From the NCBI RefSeq assembly GCF_024137865.1, contig NZ_CP099960.1, forward strand, positions 744,001 to 808,000: a DNA stretch of 64,000 bases, written 5' to 3'. A program made the position numbers and the translations under genes. The stretch comes from Moraxella sp. FZFQ2102. Its GTDB lineage: Bacteria > Pseudomonadota > Gammaproteobacteria > Pseudomonadales > Moraxellaceae. Shown here piece by piece: positions 28,865 through 41,606 of the stretch (within the stretch, counting starts at the first letter, position 1; the number at the start of each line of letters is the position of its first letter). Under the pieces are notes generated by a model. It saw only the letters and a list, made by a program, of their open reading frames with translations. It made no database searches and was not told where the DNA came from.

Positions 28865-31800
28865 TTATTCTTGGCTACCCAATTCATCAGCGAAGGCTTT
28901 AGCAAAGCTATCTTCGACACTTAGGTCTGCTACAGGCTCAGTGCTTGCTGCAGTCAAGTCGCCCAATAGCTCTTCAACAGGCAACGCTTCTTTGATCGCC
29001 TTTTCGGCTTTGCGTTGGCGGTTTTGGTGATAAGCCAAACCAGTACCTGCTGGGATCAAGCGACCCACCACGACGTTCTCTTTTAGACCGCTTAGGTCAT
29101 CGACTTTACCCATCACCGCAGCTGCTGTCAAGACACGGGTAGTCTCTTGGAACGATGCCGCTGAGATGAAGCTTTCGGTTGCAAGACTTGCTTTAGTGAT
29201 ACCAAGTAGCTGACGCTCATACTGCACTGGGAACTTGTTGTTAGCAGTCAGCTCAGCGTTCAACGCACGAATCTTCGAGTATTCAGCTTGGTCGCCTTTG
29301 AAATAGCTTGAATCGCCACCGTCGATAATCTCAACTTTACGCAGCATCTGACGTACAATGACTTCGATGTGCTTATCGTTGATCTTAACACCTTGTAAGC
29401 GATAAACTTCTTGGACTTCATTGACAATGTAGTTTGCCAATGCGGTTTCGCCTTTTAGGCGCAAGATATCGTGTGGGTTTTGCGGGCCATCAGAGATGAT
29501 TTCGCCACGCTCCACCGTTTCGCCTTCAAACACGTTGATTTGACGCCATTTTGGAATCAGCTCTTCATGCACATCGCCATCTTCATTGGTGATGATAAAG
29601 CGGTTTTTACCCTTGGTTTCTTTACCAAAGCTCACTACACCACTCATCTCAGCCATGATTGCATGGTCTTTTGGACGACGAGCTTCGAATAGGTCAGCAA
29701 CGCGTGGCAGACCACCGGTAATATCTTTGGTACCTGAAGTCGCTTGCGGAACACGACCTAGCACCGAACCTGCAGTCACGTGCTCGCCTTCGGCAACACG
29801 GATAATGGTGTCGTTTGGTAGGAAATACACCACTTCTTTGCCATCATCAGTATCAAGGATGATCGCAGGACGCAAGTCTTTGGCGATGCTTGGGCGGTCT
29901 TTGCTTGCCAAGATTTCAAACGAGCTCACACCGGTCATTTCATCGACCTTCACGGTCGCAGTCATGCCGTCGGTGATGTCGCTAAAGCGCGCTGTACCTG
30001 CAAATTCGGTGATAATCGGATGGGTATGCGGATCCCATTTAGCAATCACTTGACCTGCTTCTACCGCATCGCCATCACGCACCAGTACGCTTGAGCCATA
30101 AGGCACTTTATAGCGTTCACGCTCACGGCCTTGGGCATCTGCCACGCCGATTTCAGCTGAACGAGAAACAATCACCAGATGACCATCCACGTGCTCTACA
30201 GTTTTCATGTTGTGGAAACGAACAGTACCTGTATTACCAACTGATACACTGTTATCCACAGACGCTGCCGATGCTGCACCACCCACGTGGAAGGTACGCA
30301 TGGTCAACTGAGTACCCGGTTCACCGATTGACTGTGCTGCCATAACGCCCACAGATTCACCGATATTCACCAGATGACCACGAGCTAGGTCACGGCCATA
30401 ACATTTAGCACACACGCCTTGAGATGCTTCACAGGTGATAACTGAGCGGACATAAACCTCATCAATGGCGTTGGCATCAAGCTGCTCAACCAAACGCTCA
30501 TCAATCAGCGTGCCTGCAGCCACGACCACTTCACCATCAGCATTCACGACATCTTTGGCAGCGACACGACCAAGTACACGGTCGCCTAGACGTTCAACGA
30601 TTTCACCACCGTCAATGACTGGTGTCATGCGTTGACCTGCTTCGGTACCACAGTCATCTTGAGTAATCACAAGGTCTTGTGCCACGTCAACCAAACGACG
30701 AGTCAAGTAACCTGAGTTCGCAGTTTTCAAGGCGGTATCAGCAAGACCTTTACGCGCACCGTGCGTAGAAATAAAGTACTGCAAAACGGTCAAGCCTTCA
30801 CGGAAGTTCGCCTTAATTGGCGTCTCGATGATCGAGCCGTCTGGTTTTGCCATCAGACCACGCATACCTGCAAGCTGACGAATCTGTGTCGCACTACCAC
30901 GAGCACCAGAGTCTGCCATCATGTAGATTGAGTTGAATGATTTTTGGCGTTCAGTTTCACCATCACGGTTCACAACTTCGTCAGTTGACAAGTTTTCCAT
31001 CATCGCATTAGCGATTTTATCCGATGTACGTGCCCAGATATCAACAACTTTGTTGTATCGCTCACCAGCGGTCACAAAACCTTGCTCAAACTGATGTTCA
31101 ATATCACGCACTTCTGCATCTGCTGCATCGACGATTTCTTTTTTGGTTGGTGGAATGACCATGTCTTCCATACCAATCGAGATGCCCGATAGCGTCGCTT
31201 GTGCAAAACCTAGATACATCAGATGGTCAGCAAACAGTACCGATTCTTTGACACCAAGCTTACGGTAGCAAGAGTTTAGCAGTTTTGAGATGTTTTTCTT
31301 GGTCATCTCAGTATTACATTCGCTAAATGCCATACCTTCAGGCATGATGTTCCAAATCAATAGACGACCAGCGACAGTTTCTTTGATTTCGGTACGGCTG
31401 GTTTTTTCACCAGTTTTTTCGTCCAAAATGGTTTCTGCCACACGCACTTTGATTTTGGCATTAACTGACAAATCGTCAGAACCAATCGCACGCAACGCTT
31501 CGTTCACGGTGCTAAACACCATGCCTTCACCTTTGGCATTGACGCAGGCACGGCTGATATAGTACAGACCCAAAACAACGTCTTGCGATGGTACGATGAT
31601 TGGCTCACCGTTTGCAGGCGATAGAATGTTGTTGGTTGACATCATTAGTGCACGGGCTTCTAGCTGTGCTTCTAGCGTCAATGGTACGTGTACCGCCATT
31701 TGGTCACCGTCGAAGTCGGCGTTAAATGCCGCACAGACCAGTGGGTGTAGCTGAATCGCTTTACCTTCAATCAGTACTGGTTCAAATGCTTGCAGACCCA

Positions 31801-33136
31801 AACGGTGAAGTGTTGGTGCACGGTTTAGTAGCACTGGATGCTCACGGATGACCATGGCAAGCATATCCCACACCGCAGGCTCTTCACGCTCTACCATCTT
31901 CTTGGCAGCTTTGATGGTACTTGCGATGTTGTTTTGTAGCAATTTGGCATAAGTAAATGGCTTAAATAGCTCAAGCGCCATTTTCTTTGGCAGACCACAT
32001 TGATGTAGGCGTAGTGTCGGACCTACAACGATGACCGAACGGCCAGAGTAATCGACGCGTTTACCCAATAGGTTTTGACGGAAACGACCTTGCTTACCTT
32101 TGATCATATCTGCCAAAGATTTCAGCGGACGCTTATTAGAACCAGTGATCGCACGACCACGGCGACCGTTATCAAGCAGTGCATCGACCGCTTCTTGTAG
32201 CATACGCTTTTCGTTACGCACGATGATGTCAGGCGCGTTCAGCTCAAGCAGACGCTTCAAACGGTTGTTACGGTTGATCACACGGCGATACAGATCGTTC
32301 AGATCCGAAGTCGCAAAACGACCCCCTTCTAGCGGTACAAGTGGACGCAGATCAGGTGGTAGAACTGGCAGAACAGTCATTACCATCCACTCAGGCTTGT
32401 TGCCTGATTCGCGGAATGACTCAAGCAGCTGTAGGCGTTTTGCCATTTTTTTCAGCTTGGTTTCTGAGCCAGTTTGTGGAATAGCTTGGCGCAGCTCATC
32501 GATTTCGCCATCGACATCGATGTCACGCAGTAGGTCTTGTACCGCTTCAGCACCCATCTTCGCAACGAATTCATCACCATATTGCTCAAGCGCAGTAAAG
32601 TATTCTTCATCGTCAAGCAGCTGATATTTTTCAAGGCTGGTCATGCCAGGATCGGTGACGATGTAGCTTTCAAAATATAGCACACGCTCAATATCACGCA
32701 AGGTGATGTCAAGCAATAGACCGATGCGGCTTGGCAGTGATTTTAAGAACCAAATGTGCGCAACTGGGCTTGCCAATTCGATATGCCCCATGCGCTCACG
32801 GCGAACCTTAGCAGCAGTGACTTCAACGCCACATTTTTCGCAGATGATGCCTTGGAACTTGCGGCGCTTGTATTTGCCACACAAGCACTCAAAGTCTTTG
32901 ACAGGGCCAAAGATTTTAGCACAAAACAGACCATCACGCTCAGGCTTAAAGGTACGATAGTTAATCGTTTCTGGCTTTTTCACTTCACCGTGTGACCAAG
33001 ATTTGATCGCTTCAGGCGACGCAAGCGAGATTTGAATGCTGTCAAATTCTCTTGCACCACTGTCAGCAGGGCCTTTCATGATATCTAATAAATCTTTCAA
33101 AAGGTTTCTCCATTGTATTCGTCGTAATTCTGACAC
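28865..33136 (-). CDS. rpoC: RNA polymerase beta' subunit
   Basis: 1423 aa. The N-terminal zinc site [19 protein letters not shown] and the absolutely conserved catalytic [12 protein letters not shown] (three Asp binding Mg2+) are intact. The second zinc cluster ([15 protein letters not shown]) is also present. It follows rpoB by 46 bp in the same transcript. Confidence 0.99.
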   Translation of the reverse strand: MSELRRIQWRNLLKDLLDIMKGPADSGAREFDSIQISLASPEAIKSWSHGEVKKPETINYRTFKPERDGLFCAKIFGPVKDFECLCGKYKRRKFQGIICEKCGVEVTAAKVRRERMGHIELASPVAHIWFLKSLPSRIGLLLDITLRDIERVLYFESYIVTDPGMTSLEKYQLLDDEEYFTALEQYGDEFVAKMGAEAVQDLLRDIDVDGEIDELRQAIPQTGSETKLKKMAKRLQLLESFRESGNKPEWMVMTVLPVLPPDLRPLVPLEGGRFATSDLNDLYRRVINRNNRLKRLLELNAPDIIVRNEKRMLQEAVDALLDNGRRGRAITGSNKRPLKSLADMIKGKQGRFRQNLLGKRVDYSGRSVIVVGPTLRLHQCGLPKKMALELFKPFTYAKLLQNNIASTIKAAKKMVEREEPAVWDMLAMVIREHPVLLNRAPTLHRLGLQAFEPVLIEGKAIQLHPLVCAAFNADFDGDQMAVHVPLTLEAQLEARALMMSTNNILSPANGEPIIVPSQDVVLGLYYISRACVNAKGEGMVFSTVNEALRAIGSDDLSVNAKIKVRVAETILDEKTGEKTSRTEIKETVAGRLLIWNIMPEGMAFSECNTEMTKKNISKLLNSCYRKLGVKESVLFADHLMYLGFAQATLSGISIGMEDMVIPPTKKEIVDAADAEVRDIEHQFEQGFVTAGERYNKVVDIWARTSDKIANAMMENLSTDEVVNRDGETERQKSFNSIYMMADSGARGSATQIRQLAGMRGLMAKPDGSIIETPIKANFREGLTVLQYFISTHGARKGLADTALKTANSGYLTRRLVDVAQDLVITQDDCGTEAGQRMTPVIDGGEIVERLGDRVLGRVAAKDVVNADGEVVVAAGTLIDERLVEQLDANAIDEVYVRSVITCEASQGVCAKCYGRDLARGHLVNIGESVGVMAAQSIGEPGTQLTMRTFHVGGAASAASVDNSVSVGNTGTVRFHNMKTVEHVDGHLVIVSRSAEIGVADAQGRERERYKVPYGSSVLVRDGDAVEAGQVIAKWDPHTHPIITEFAGTARFSDITDGMTATVKVDEMTGVSSFEILASKDRPSIAKDLRPAIILDTDDGKEVVYFLPNDTIIRVAEGEHVTAGSVLGRVPQATSGTKDITGGLPRVADLFEARRPKDHAIMAEMSGVVSFGKETKGKNRFIITNEDGDVHEELIPKWRQINVFEGETVERGEIISDGPQNPHDILRLKGETALANYIVNEVQEVYRLQGVKINDKHIEVIVRQMLRKVEIIDGGDSSYFKGDQAEYSKIRALNAELTANNKFPVQYERQLLGITKASLATESFISAASFQETTRVLTAAAVMGKVDDLSGLKENVVVGRLIPAGTGLAYHQNRQRKAEKAIKEALPVEELLGDLTAASTEPVADLSVEDSFAKAFADELGSQE

Positions 33137-33182
33137 CTAGCCACCATGTGCGATGGCTAGGCAAATTTTGGTCTTGGCTGAC

Positions 33183-36100
33183 TTATTTCTTTTCTTTTAA
33201 GTCAATGTTAATACCCAGCGAGCGAATCTCTTTGGTCAAGACATTGAACGACTCTGGCATACCTGGGTTCATGTATTGTTCACCATCAACGATGTTCTTA
33301 TACATACGGGTACGGCCTTCGACATCGTCCGACTTGACTGTCAGCATCTCTTGAAGTGTATAAGTTGCGCCATACGCTTCTAGTGCCCAGACTTCCATCT
33401 CACCGAAACGCTGACCACCGAACTGCGCTTTACCACCAAGTGGTTGCTGAGTGACTAGCGAGTACGAACCAGTCGAACGCGCGTGCATCTTATCATCTAC
33501 CAAGTGGTTCAGCTTCAGCATATACATATAGCCGACAGTCACAGGACGGTCAAATTTCTTACCAGTACGGCCGTCATACAAGGTTTGCTGACCTGTGGTC
33601 GATAGACCTGCTAGGCTTAGTAGCTCTTTGATTTGGGTTTCTTTAGCACCATCAAAGACCGCAGTACCCATTGGTACGCCTGCGCGCAAGTTTTGAGCCA
33701 ATGCCAGCAAATCTTCATCAGACAAGCTGTCTAGATCAACTTGCTCACCGCCAACTTTGTTATAGATCTTATCCAAGAAATCACGCAGCTCAGCGATGCT
33801 TGCTTGGGCACGTAGCATACCATCAATCTTATCGCCCAAGCCTTTTGCCGCCATACCTAGATGCGTCTCAAGTACCTGACCGATGTTCATACGCGATGGT
33901 ACGCCCAGTGGGTTTAGTACGATATCCACCGGCTTGCCGTTTTCGTCATAAGGCATATCTTCTACAGGCATGATGCGCGAGACAACACCCTTGTTACCAT
34001 GACGACCTGCCATCTTATCACCAGGCTGAATGCGACGCTTGACAGCCAAATACACCTTAACGATTTTTTGGACACCATGTGCCAAATCATCGCCTTGGGT
34101 CAATTTACGTTTTTTCTCAGCAAATTTGTTGTCGATATCTTTTTGCTTATCGCTTAGGAATTCAGCGATTTGACCCAGACGCTCTGATACTTCTTCTTCA
34201 GCAGGCTGAATGTCAAGCAAAGTTTCTAGCGGTAGGTTCTCGATATCAGCAAGTGCCAATACAGTACCTGCCTTAAAGCCTGCACCGCCTGAAACCTTTT
34301 TGCCGTCAAGCAGGCTTAGGATACGGCCTTTTGCCGCTGCTTCAAAAATCACCAACTCTTCTTTTAAGTCTTTGCGGTAATTATCCAGCATCGCTTTTTC
34401 GATAGACTTAGCACGACTGTCTTTTTCTAGACCATCACGGGTGAAGACTTGTACATCGATGACGGTACCCTTGGTTGATGATGGTACACGCAGTGATGTA
34501 TCTTTGACATCTGCCGCTTTTTCACCGAAGATTGCACGAAGCAGCTTTTCTTCTGGTGTCAATTGGCTTTCGCCTTTTGGTGTGACTTTACCCACCAAGA
34601 TATCGCCTGCATCCACTTCAGCACCGATATACACGATACCCGCTTCGTCAAGGTTAGCAAGTGCTGCTTCACCAACGTTTGGAATATCGCCAGTGATTTC
34701 TTCAGGGCCGAGCTTGGTATCACGCGCCACACAAGTCAGCTCTTGGATGTGAATGGTAGTGAAACGATCTTCTTGTACCACACGCTCAGATAGCAAGATG
34801 GAGTCTTCGAAGTTGTAGCCATTCCAAGGCATGAACGCCACGCGCATATTTTGACCAAGCGCCAACTCGCCTAGGTCAGTCGATGGGCCGTCCGCTAGGA
34901 TATCGCCACGCGCAATTTGGTCGCCTTCATTGACGATGACGCGTTGGTTGATACAGGTGTTTTGGTTTGAACGAGTGTATTTGATCAAGTTATAGATATC
35001 AATACCCGCTTCACCAGCAGTCATCTCACTTTCATTGACACGCACGATGATACGGCTGGCATCAACTTCTTCAATCACACCGCCACGCTTAGCAACCACA
35101 CACACGCCTGAGTCACGAGCAACATGGCGTTCCATACCAGTACCCACCAATGGCTTGTCTGAACGCAAAGTAGGTACAGCCTGACGCTGCATGTTCGAAC
35201 CCATCAATGCACGGTTCGCATCGTCATGCTCAAGGAATGGAATCAAGCTTGCTGCCACTGAGACAACTTGGCGTGGCGAAACATCCATATGAGTCACTTT
35301 ATCCGCGCTCATACGCACCGATTCGCCATGATAACGCACCATGACCATCTCTTCGGTCAGCTCGCCATTTTCGTTCATCGGCGAGTCAGCCTGTGCAATC
35401 ACCATGCCCACTTCTTCGATCGCTGAGACATAATCAATCTCATCGGTTACGCGACCGTCGATAACGCGGCGATATGGCGTTTCTAGGAAACCGAAGTTAT
35501 TGGTTTTGGCAAATACCGCCAATGAGTTGATCAAACCAATGTTTGGACCTTCAGGCGTTTCAATCGGACACACACGACCATAATGCGTGGTATGTACGTC
35601 ACGCACTTCAAAGCCTGCACGCTCACGGGTCAAGCCACCTGGGCCAAGCGCTGATACACGACGCTTATGAGTAATCTCAGACAATGGGTTGTTTTGGTCC
35701 ATGAACTGAGACAGCTGGCTTGAGCCAAAGAATTCTTTAATGGCTGCCGCAACTGGTTTTGAGTTGATCAAATCTTGTGGCGATAGATTGTCAGAATCTG
35801 CTGTCGTTAGGCGCTCTTTTACTGCACGCTCAACACGAGCCAAACCAATGCGGAATTGGTTTTCGGTCATCTCACCCACTGAGCGGATACGGCGGTTACC
35901 CAAGTGGTCAATGTCATCGACTTCGCCACGACCGTTGCGAATCTCAATCAGCTCTTTTAGTACATCAACGATGTCGGCATTAGATAGAACGCCTTGCTCA
36001 CGCTGTACATCGATATCATCAGTATCAACAAAATCACGGCCTAGACGGCGGTTAAACTTCATACGACCGACATTTGATAGATCATAGCGCTCTTGGCTAA

Positions 36101-37274
36101 AGAACATTGATTCAAATAGCTTTTCAGCGGTTTCTAGCGTTGGTGGCTCACCTGGACGCATAACTTTATAAATTTCAATCAATGCTTCTTCGCGTGTCAA
36201 GACAGTGTCCGCGCGCAAAGTATCGGCGATGAATGAACCATGATCGATGTCATTGGTAAATAAGATTTTGAACGACTGAACATTTTTCTCAGCCAATTTC
36301 ACCAGCGTGTCATGATCGATTAGGCTGTTGGCACGAACGATGACTTCATCATTAACGACGATGTCTTCACCGATGATGCGCTCATACAGGTACTCATCAG
36401 GTACAGCAAGCTTGGTCATGCCAGACTCAACGATTTGCTTGATGCGGCGCGCGTTGATACGCTGACCTTGTTCGACGATCACTTTACCATCTGGTGATAC
36501 GATGTCAAACTGTGCCATCTCACCTTTTAGACGATCAGCAATCAGTTCAATTTCAAATGATTCTGAACCTTTGAACACTTCTACTTTTTCAAAGAATGCA
36601 TCAAGGATTTGCTGTGTATCCATGCCGATCGCGCGCAGAATGATGGTCGCAAGTAGCTTACGACGGCGGTCGATACGCGCATATACTAGGTCTTTTACAT
36701 CAAATTCGAAATCTAACCATGAACCACGGTAAGGAATGATGCGTGCATTGTACAGCACTTTACCGCTTGAATGTGATTTACCCTTGTCGTGATCGAAGAA
36801 CACACCCGGTGAACGATGCAGCTGCGATACGATGACACGCTCAGTACCGTTGATGATGAAAGTGCCGTTGTCAGTCATCAATGGGATTTCGCCCATATAG
36901 ACGCTTTGTTCGCGGACATCTTTGATGGCGGTTTTATTTTCTTTGTCTTTGATGACAAGGCGAATTTTCACGCGCAATGGTGCTGCGAAAGTCGAGCCAC
37001 GCATGATGCACTCACGCTCATCGAACTCAGGCTCGCCTAAATAATATTCAACAAACTGCAGCTGCGCATTACCAGAATGGCTTTCGATTGGGAAAATCGA
37101 AGAAAACGCCGCTTGCAAGCCGACATTGGCACGCGCCTTAGGCTTTTTGTGCTCTTGCAAAAATTGCTCATAAGAATCCACTTGGATGGCGAGCAGATAC
37201 GGCACATCCATGACATCAGGGAGCCTTGAAAAACTTTTACGAATGCGTTTCTTTTCGGTATAAGAATATGCCAT
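33183..37274 (-). CDS. rpoB: RNA polymerase beta subunit
   Basis: 1363 aa. The rifampicin-pocket region ([21 protein letters not shown], then [11 protein letters not shown]) has the wild-type residues usual for susceptible strains: Asp, His and Ser at the positions equivalent to E. coli 516, 526 and 531. So no classical rifampicin mutation is visible. The C-terminal clamp segment [20 protein letters not shown] is present. Operon rplKAJL-rpoBC. Confidence 0.99.
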   Translation of the reverse strand: MAYSYTEKKRIRKSFSRLPDVMDVPYLLAIQVDSYEQFLQEHKKPKARANVGLQAAFSSIFPIESHSGNAQLQFVEYYLGEPEFDERECIMRGSTFAAPLRVKIRLVIKDKENKTAIKDVREQSVYMGEIPLMTDNGTFIINGTERVIVSQLHRSPGVFFDHDKGKSHSSGKVLYNARIIPYRGSWLDFEFDVKDLVYARIDRRRKLLATIILRAIGMDTQQILDAFFEKVEVFKGSESFEIELIADRLKGEMAQFDIVSPDGKVIVEQGQRINARRIKQIVESGMTKLAVPDEYLYERIIGEDIVVNDEVIVRANSLIDHDTLVKLAEKNVQSFKILFTNDIDHGSFIADTLRADTVLTREEALIEIYKVMRPGEPPTLETAEKLFESMFFSQERYDLSNVGRMKFNRRLGRDFVDTDDIDVQREQGVLSNADIVDVLKELIEIRNGRGEVDDIDHLGNRRIRSVGEMTENQFRIGLARVERAVKERLTTADSDNLSPQDLINSKPVAAAIKEFFGSSQLSQFMDQNNPLSEITHKRRVSALGPGGLTRERAGFEVRDVHTTHYGRVCPIETPEGPNIGLINSLAVFAKTNNFGFLETPYRRVIDGRVTDEIDYVSAIEEVGMVIAQADSPMNENGELTEEMVMVRYHGESVRMSADKVTHMDVSPRQVVSVAASLIPFLEHDDANRALMGSNMQRQAVPTLRSDKPLVGTGMERHVARDSGVCVVAKRGGVIEEVDASRIIVRVNESEMTAGEAGIDIYNLIKYTRSNQNTCINQRVIVNEGDQIARGDILADGPSTDLGELALGQNMRVAFMPWNGYNFEDSILLSERVVQEDRFTTIHIQELTCVARDTKLGPEEITGDIPNVGEAALANLDEAGIVYIGAEVDAGDILVGKVTPKGESQLTPEEKLLRAIFGEKAADVKDTSLRVPSSTKGTVIDVQVFTRDGLEKDSRAKSIEKAMLDNYRKDLKEELVIFEAAAKGRILSLLDGKKVSGGAGFKAGTVLALADIENLPLETLLDIQPAEEEVSERLGQIAEFLSDKQKDIDNKFAEKKRKLTQGDDLAHGVQKIVKVYLAVKRRIQPGDKMAGRHGNKGVVSRIMPVEDMPYDENGKPVDIVLNPLGVPSRMNIGQVLETHLGMAAKGLGDKIDGMLRAQASIAELRDFLDKIYNKVGGEQVDLDSLSDEDLLALAQNLRAGVPMGTAVFDGAKETQIKELLSLAGLSTTGQQTLYDGRTGKKFDRPVTVGYMYMLKLNHLVDDKMHARSTGSYSLVTQQPLGGKAQFGGQRFGEMEVWALEAYGATYTLQEMLTVKSDDVEGRTRMYKNIVDGEQYMNPGMPESFNVLTKEIRSLGINIDLKEKK

Positions 37275-37806
37275 TAAGATTCCTTAGGTTCGTTACTATT
37301 GTGCCGCCAATGGACAAGCACAGCCTAAAACATATGCCCAAACAAGTCAGGCAAACTTTCAATTGCCCAAAAAATTGGACAAACTTTTTTAAATTTTTTG
37401 GTAAATCGTTGCAATTTACCTAAATTATGCACCCATTTTGAACTTTTTTAGAAAGGAAAAACGCAAAAAACACAAGGCATCGTGGCAGATATGACAGTCA
37501 TTGGCAATGAAAACAGCGCCAATGGCATATTGCATAAATCTGATGACGCGCAGACACAACAAAGCGCCAAATACCGATGAGTATTTAGCCCAAATCATCA
37601 ATTAAGAGTGAGTCAGTCGTTCAGCTTGCATGGGTGCGTTTGTCCTTTTGCGATGTGCAAATCTCTCGCTAGCTGTTGAAAGTTGCACAAAAGGTCAAAT
37701 ACTGAATTATAATAAAAAAAAGCCAACAATGCAATACATTATTGGCTTTTTTGGTTAAATAATTTTGATCTGTTTGGCTTAGGCAGCCAAAGGCAGATTG
37801 TCTAAA
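37275..37806 (-). promoter_or_regulatory. rplL-rpoB spacer with attenuator hairpin
   Basis: 532 bp without a gene. A strong hairpin at 37714-37755 (AAAAAAGCCAA-AATG arms with TTGGCTTTTTT, with a T-run on the minus strand) lies about 52 bases after rplL and resembles the partial terminator known between rplL and rpoB in other gammaproteobacteria. The rest is AT-rich and may hold an extra rpoB promoter. Confidence 0.6.
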
Positions 37807-38181
37807 TTATTTAAGTTCAACAGTAGCGCCTGCTTCTTCAAGTTTCTTCTTAAGCTCTTCAGCTTCAGCTTTAGAAGCACCTTCTTTAACAGTTTGTGGA
37901 GCGCCTTCAACTAGGTCTTTAGCTTCTTTCAAGCCTAGGCCAGTTACTTCGCGAACAACTTTGATTACAGCTACTTTCTTGTCGCCGCCATTGGTTAGAA
38001 CAACATTGAAGTCGTCTTTTTCTTCAGCTGCGCCACCAGCGTCGCCGCCAGCTGCTGGAGCTGCTGCTAGAGCTGCTGCAGATACGCCGAATTTTTCTTC
38101 CATCGCAGAGATAAGCTCAACGATTTCCATTACTGATTTTGCCGCGATTGCGTCTAGGATTTGTTCGTTAGTTAGTGACAT
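37807..38181 (-). CDS. rplL: 50S ribosomal protein L7/L12
   Basis: 124 aa stalk protein. N-terminal dimerisation segment, an Ala/Gly-rich hinge ([17 protein letters not shown]) and the C-terminal factor-binding domain with [20 protein letters not shown]. It follows rplJ by 57 bp. Confidence 0.98.
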   Translation of the reverse strand: MSLTNEQILDAIAAKSVMEIVELISAMEEKFGVSAAALAAAPAAGGDAGGAAEEKDDFNVVLTNGGDKKVAVIKVVREVTGLGLKEAKDLVEGAPQTVKEGASKAEAEELKKKLEEAGATVELK

Positions 38182-38238
38182 AGCAATTATTCCTAAATAA
38201 AGGTATGAGAGTAAATAAGTTTAATAAAAAACGGTAAA

Positions 38239-38742
38239 TTAAGCCGCTTCTGCTTCCATCTTGTCGCGAAGTGCAGCTAGAGTGCGAGCAAGTTTGCCTG
38301 CTGCTGCTTCTTTCATAGTACCCATTAGGCGAGCGATAGCTTCGTCGTAAGTAGGTAGGGTTGCTAGGCGATCGATAGATTTTGCGTCGATAAATTCACC
38401 TTCAAAAGCTGCGCCTTTGATTTCGAACTTGTCATTGGCCTTTGCAAATTCTTTGAACAAGCGTGCTGCTGCACCTGGGTGTTCGTTAGAGAATGCGATT
38501 AGAGTAGGACCAACGAATACATCGTTCATGCACTCGAAAGAAGTGTCAGCTAGGGCACGACGCAACAAAGTGTTACGCACGATACGCATATCAACACCTG
38601 CTTCACGAGCAGCTTTACGAAGTTCGGTCATCTTTGCTACTGTAACACCGCGTGAATCGGCAACTACAGCAGAGAGCGCACCTTTGGCAGCTTCATTTAC
38701 TTCAGCAACAATTGCTTGTTTGTCTTGAAGATTTAGTGCCAT
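38239..38742 (-). CDS. rplJ: 50S ribosomal protein L10
   Basis: 167 aa stalk base protein that binds L7/L12. Family segments [17 protein letters not shown] and RNTLLRRAL are visible. Its mRNA leader resembles the L10 autoregulatory site. Confidence 0.98.
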   Translation of the reverse strand: MALNLQDKQAIVAEVNEAAKGALSAVVADSRGVTVAKMTELRKAAREAGVDMRIVRNTLLRRALADTSFECMNDVFVGPTLIAFSNEHPGAAARLFKEFAKANDKFEIKGAAFEGEFIDAKSIDRLATLPTYDEAIARLMGTMKEAAAGKLARTLAALRDKMEAEAA

Positions 38743-38789
38743 GGGTTGTCTCCAAATTTATTGCTTGGCAAAAACTACACAAACAATAA

Positions 38790-38945
38790 GCTAATTTCAC
38801 AAAGCATCTGGCAATGCGCCAAACCTTTGCACCATTACGGGGACATAAGTCTCACCGTCTGCGTAGGCAGGTTTCCCAATTAGACTCAAAAGAGCACCTA
38901 CGGTCTTAGACAGCACAACCCGGTGTGCTGAGCTAAATTTTAAAA
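38790..38945 (-). promoter_or_regulatory. L10 leader (autoregulatory mRNA element)
   Basis: The mRNA between rplA and rplJ contains CCTACGCAGACGGTGAGAC and AGACCGTAGGTGCTC, matching the conserved kink-turn core known in enterobacterial L10 leaders. L10-L7/L12 binding here represses its own translation in the family. Exact borders are estimated. Confidence 0.7.
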
Positions 38946-38952
38946 TTCATAA

Positions 38953-38999
38953 TTCATCATCGAGCAAAGCATATGCTTTTCGGGTCGCCCGATGATGAA
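38953..38999 (-). repeat. Hairpin after rplA
   Basis: A 10-bp perfect stem TTCATCATCG/CGATGATGAA encloses a smaller AGCA-AAGCATATGCTT palindrome. It is followed by an AT-rich but not T-only stretch. It may be a processing site or weak terminator between rplKA and rplJL. Confidence 0.5.
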
Positions 39000-39072
39000 A
39001 TTCGCACTATTATAAGGCAATTTATTTCAAAATCAAGTTAAAACTTGTATCTAACTTAATTTTAAGGATAAA

Positions 39073-39774
39073 TTACTTGTTCGCGCGATGTGGAACTGGA
39101 TCGATTGCAATACCAGGACCCATAGTGCTAGATAGTGTGATCTTCTTGATGTAGATACCTTTAGAAGTCGCAGGCTTAGCACGCTTAAGGTCGTTTAGTA
39201 GCGCAGTTGCGTTTTGCTCGATTTGTTCTGCAGTGAAGCCAACTTGACCGATTGATGCATGGATGATACCCGCTTTATCAACACGGTATTGAGCCTGACC
39301 AGCTTTGGTATTCTTAACAGCAGTTGCAACATCAGCAGTTACTGTGCCAACTTTTGGGTTTGGCATAAGACCACGTGGGCCTAGGATAGTACCTAGCTGA
39401 CCAACAACACGCATTGCGTCTGGAGATGCGATAACCACATCGAAGTCCATGTTGCCAGCTTTGATGCTTTCTGCTAGGTCTTCAAAACCGACCACATCCG
39501 CACCAGCTTCTTTTGCTGCATCAGCAGCTGCGCCTTGTGCAAATACAGCAACACGCTTAGTTTTACCAGTACCTGCAGGTAAGTTGGTTGCACCACGAAC
39601 AACTTGGTCTGATTTACGCGGATCAACACCTAGGTTGATAGCGATGTCGATAGACTCTTTGAATTTCGCTGCTGGTAGATCGTTTAGGATTGCTACCGCT
39701 TCTTCGATGGTGTATAGCTTGTTGCTATCTACACGATCTTTGATTAGCTGTTGACGCTTAGTTAGCTTTGCCAT
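39073..39774 (-). CDS. rplA: 50S ribosomal protein L1
   Basis: 233 aa. Start MAKLTKRQQ chosen at 39774; the longer frame reaches into rplK and has no family match. Conserved [15 protein letters not shown] and the family C-terminus are visible. It begins one base after the rplK stop. Confidence 0.98.
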   Translation of the reverse strand: MAKLTKRQQLIKDRVDSNKLYTIEEAVAILNDLPAAKFKESIDIAINLGVDPRKSDQVVRGATNLPAGTGKTKRVAVFAQGAAADAAKEAGADVVGFEDLAESIKAGNMDFDVVIASPDAMRVVGQLGTILGPRGLMPNPKVGTVTADVATAVKNTKAGQAQYRVDKAGIIHASIGQVGFTAEQIEQNATALLNDLKRAKPATSKGIYIKKITLSSTMGPGIAIDPVPHRANK

Positions 39775-39775
39775 G

Positions 39776-40207
39776 TTACACACCCTCCACAGTGATACCC
39801 ATTGAGCGTGCAGTACCAGCGATGGTACGAACAGCCGCATCAAGGTCAGCAGCGGTTAGGTCTGCTTGTTTGGTTTTTACGATTTCTTCAAGTTGTGCAC
39901 GAGTTACAGTACCAACTTTTGCGCTGTGTGGTGTGCTAGAACCTTTAGCAATACCTGCTGCTTTACGCAGTAGAACTGCCGCTGGTGGCGACTTCATCAC
40001 GAAAGTGAATGATTTGTCGTTGAATACAGTGATAACCACTGGGATTGGCAGACCTGGTTCAATGTTTGCAGATGCAGCGTTGAACTCTTTACAGAATGCC
40101 ATGATATTCACGCCTTTTTGACCCAATGCAGGACCAATCGGTGGTGAAGGATTTGCTTTACCAGCAGGCACTTGTAGCTTGATGTAGCCATCAATCTTCT
40201 TTGCCAT
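39776..40207 (-). CDS. rplK: 50S ribosomal protein L11
   Basis: 143 aa, start MAKKIDGY with GGAGAG upstream. The thiostrepton/GTPase-centre binding segment [19 protein letters not shown] is conserved. First gene of the rplKAJL cluster. Confidence 0.98.
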   Translation of the reverse strand: MAKKIDGYIKLQVPAGKANPSPPIGPALGQKGVNIMAFCKEFNAASANIEPGLPIPVVITVFNDKSFTFVMKSPPAAVLLRKAAGIAKGSSTPHSAKVGTVTRAQLEEIVKTKQADLTAADLDAAVRTIAGTARSMGITVEGV

Positions 40208-40311
40208 GAGATTCTCTCCAATGATGGGTGATAACGCTAAAATAGCTCCCCAAGTTAATAACAAGCCCTAGGCAAATCGCCTAGAGCCCAAAACCGCATA
40301 TTATACGGCAA

Positions 40312-40842
40312 TCAGTTAATCTTTTCAACCTTTGTGAACTCAAGTTCTACATCAGTTGGACGATTAAATACGCTAACAGTCAGATGAAGTTTTGATTTGT
40401 CGTAATCGACTTTTTTCACCAAACCTTTGAAATCTGTAAATGGACCGTCAATGACCAATACTTCTTCACCTGGCTCGAACAAGGTCTTCGGACGCGGCGC
40501 ATCACCTGTTTTATTGATACGATTTAGGATACGATCCGCTTCAGCCTTGGTAATCGGTGCTGGATGTTCTGGAGTTCCACCGATGAAACCTGAGATATTT
40601 GGGCAGTTTTTCACCACATGCCAAGTATCTTCGTTCATTTCCATATTAATCAAGACATAGCCCGGGAACAGCTTTTGTTGCACGGTGCGTTTTTTGCCAT
40701 CGCGCATTTCGATGACTTCTTCGGTCGGTACCAAAACATCGCCAAATTTATCAGCAAAATCGCTGCGCTTAATACGCTCAATCAACGAACGCTGAACTTG
40801 ATTTTCATAGCCTGAGAATGCTTGAATGATATACCAACGCAT
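40312..40842 (-). CDS. nusG: Transcription antitermination factor NusG
   Basis: 176 aa. The NGN domain (MRWYIIQAFSGYENQVQRSL, FPGYVLINMEM) is followed by the KOW domain (FEPGEEVLVIDGPFTDFKG). It binds RNA polymerase and couples to Rho or ribosomal S10. It is 19 bp after secE. Confidence 0.98.
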   Translation of the reverse strand: MRWYIIQAFSGYENQVQRSLIERIKRSDFADKFGDVLVPTEEVIEMRDGKKRTVQQKLFPGYVLINMEMNEDTWHVVKNCPNISGFIGGTPEHPAPITKAEADRILNRINKTGDAPRPKTLFEPGEEVLVIDGPFTDFKGLVKKVDYDKSKLHLTVSVFNRPTDVELEFTKVEKIN

Positions 40843-40861
40843 GAGTTATTCCACTGTCTGA

Positions 40862-41323
40862 TTAAATGATAAAACCAACAACATAACTAAAGAACATATC
40901 GAGTAACCACACCATCAAACCGACAATGATCATGACTAAGATCACTTGCCAAGTGTATTTGATGGTTTCGTCTTTACTCGGCCAAGTCACACGGCGCAGT
41001 TCAATGCCTGCATCTTTTAGCAAGGTCTTAAATGCACGACCTTGATGCGTTAATGCCAAGCAAGCGAATGCAAAGACGACAAGCGAAACGGTAATACCGA
41101 TCTGCGTCCAAATGTCATTCGCTTGTGCCCAATATCGTGGCAAATACTCACCAACCAAGGTTGATGCAATCAATGCCAAAATCGCCAATACCCAAAGCAC
41201 AGAATCTAAGCCTGTATGAGTTTTTGCAACTTCTACAACGCTTTCTTTAGAAATGGTGATGGGTTTTTTTGACGAGATAGTATTCGAAGATTGGGTATCC
41301 AATGTGTCTTTATTCTTGCTCAT
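40862..41323 (-). CDS. secE: Preprotein translocase subunit SecE
   Basis: 153 aa, the three-helix gammaproteobacterial form. The conserved amphipathic segment ELRRVTWPSKDETIKYTW precedes the last helix. An extra charged 35-residue N-terminus (KKPITISKES) is poorly conserved in the family. Forms SecYEG. Confidence 0.95.
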   Translation of the reverse strand: MSKNKDTLDTQSSNTISSKKPITISKESVVEVAKTHTGLDSVLWVLAILALIASTLVGEYLPRYWAQANDIWTQIGITVSLVVFAFACLALTHQGRAFKTLLKDAGIELRRVTWPSKDETIKYTWQVILVMIIVGLMVWLLDMFFSYVVGFII

Positions 41324-41376
41324 GCAGTGACTTGCCTTGGAGTGACCAATTTTATACTAGAATGTGTAAAAGAAGA

Positions 41377-41452
41377 TGGCAGGCGATGAGGGACTCGAAC
41401 CCCCAACCCTCGAATTTGGAGTCCGATGCTCTACCAATTGAGCCAATCGCCT
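41377..41452 (-). tRNA. trnW: tRNA-Trp (CCA)
   Basis: 76 nt with encoded CCA. Acceptor stem AGGCGAT/ATCGCCT, T-loop GTTCGAGTC, and anticodon loop CTCCAAA reading CCA. It stands between tuf and secE, as in other gammaproteobacteria. Confidence 0.97.
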
Positions 41453-41472
41453 AGGGTTAGTTATGGGTTGCT

Positions 41473-41500
41473 ATTATAGCAAGGTTTTTTATTTTTGCAA
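41473..41500 (-). promoter_or_regulatory. Promoter of tRNA-Trp/secE
   Basis: -35 TTGCAA (41495-41500), 16-bp spacer, perfect -10 TATAAT (41473-41478), about 20 bases before the tRNA. Confidence 0.7.
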
Positions 41501-41540
41501 GTCTTTTTATTTAAAAATTGCACTTTTTTCATACTTACAA

Positions 41541-41577
41541 ACAAAAAGACAAACCCTTTTCAGGTTTGCCTTTTTGT
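41541..41577 (-). terminator. tuf terminator
   Basis: CAAAAAGACAAACC pairs with GGTTTGCCTTTTTG (one mismatch), with flanking T-run on the minus strand, 30 bases after tuf. Confidence 0.85.
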
Positions 41578-41606
41578 TTTATGGTTGGTTTGTGACTGTT
41601 TAACGA

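Noticed and set aside
35640..35760. Rifampicin-resistance mutation in rpoB
   Set aside because: The cluster I region keeps the residues usual for susceptible enzymes; no classical change is seen.
28865..37274. Many long open frames antisense to rpoC and rpoB
   Set aside because: They follow the codon bias of the real genes on the other strand, lack ribosome sites and have no family resemblance.
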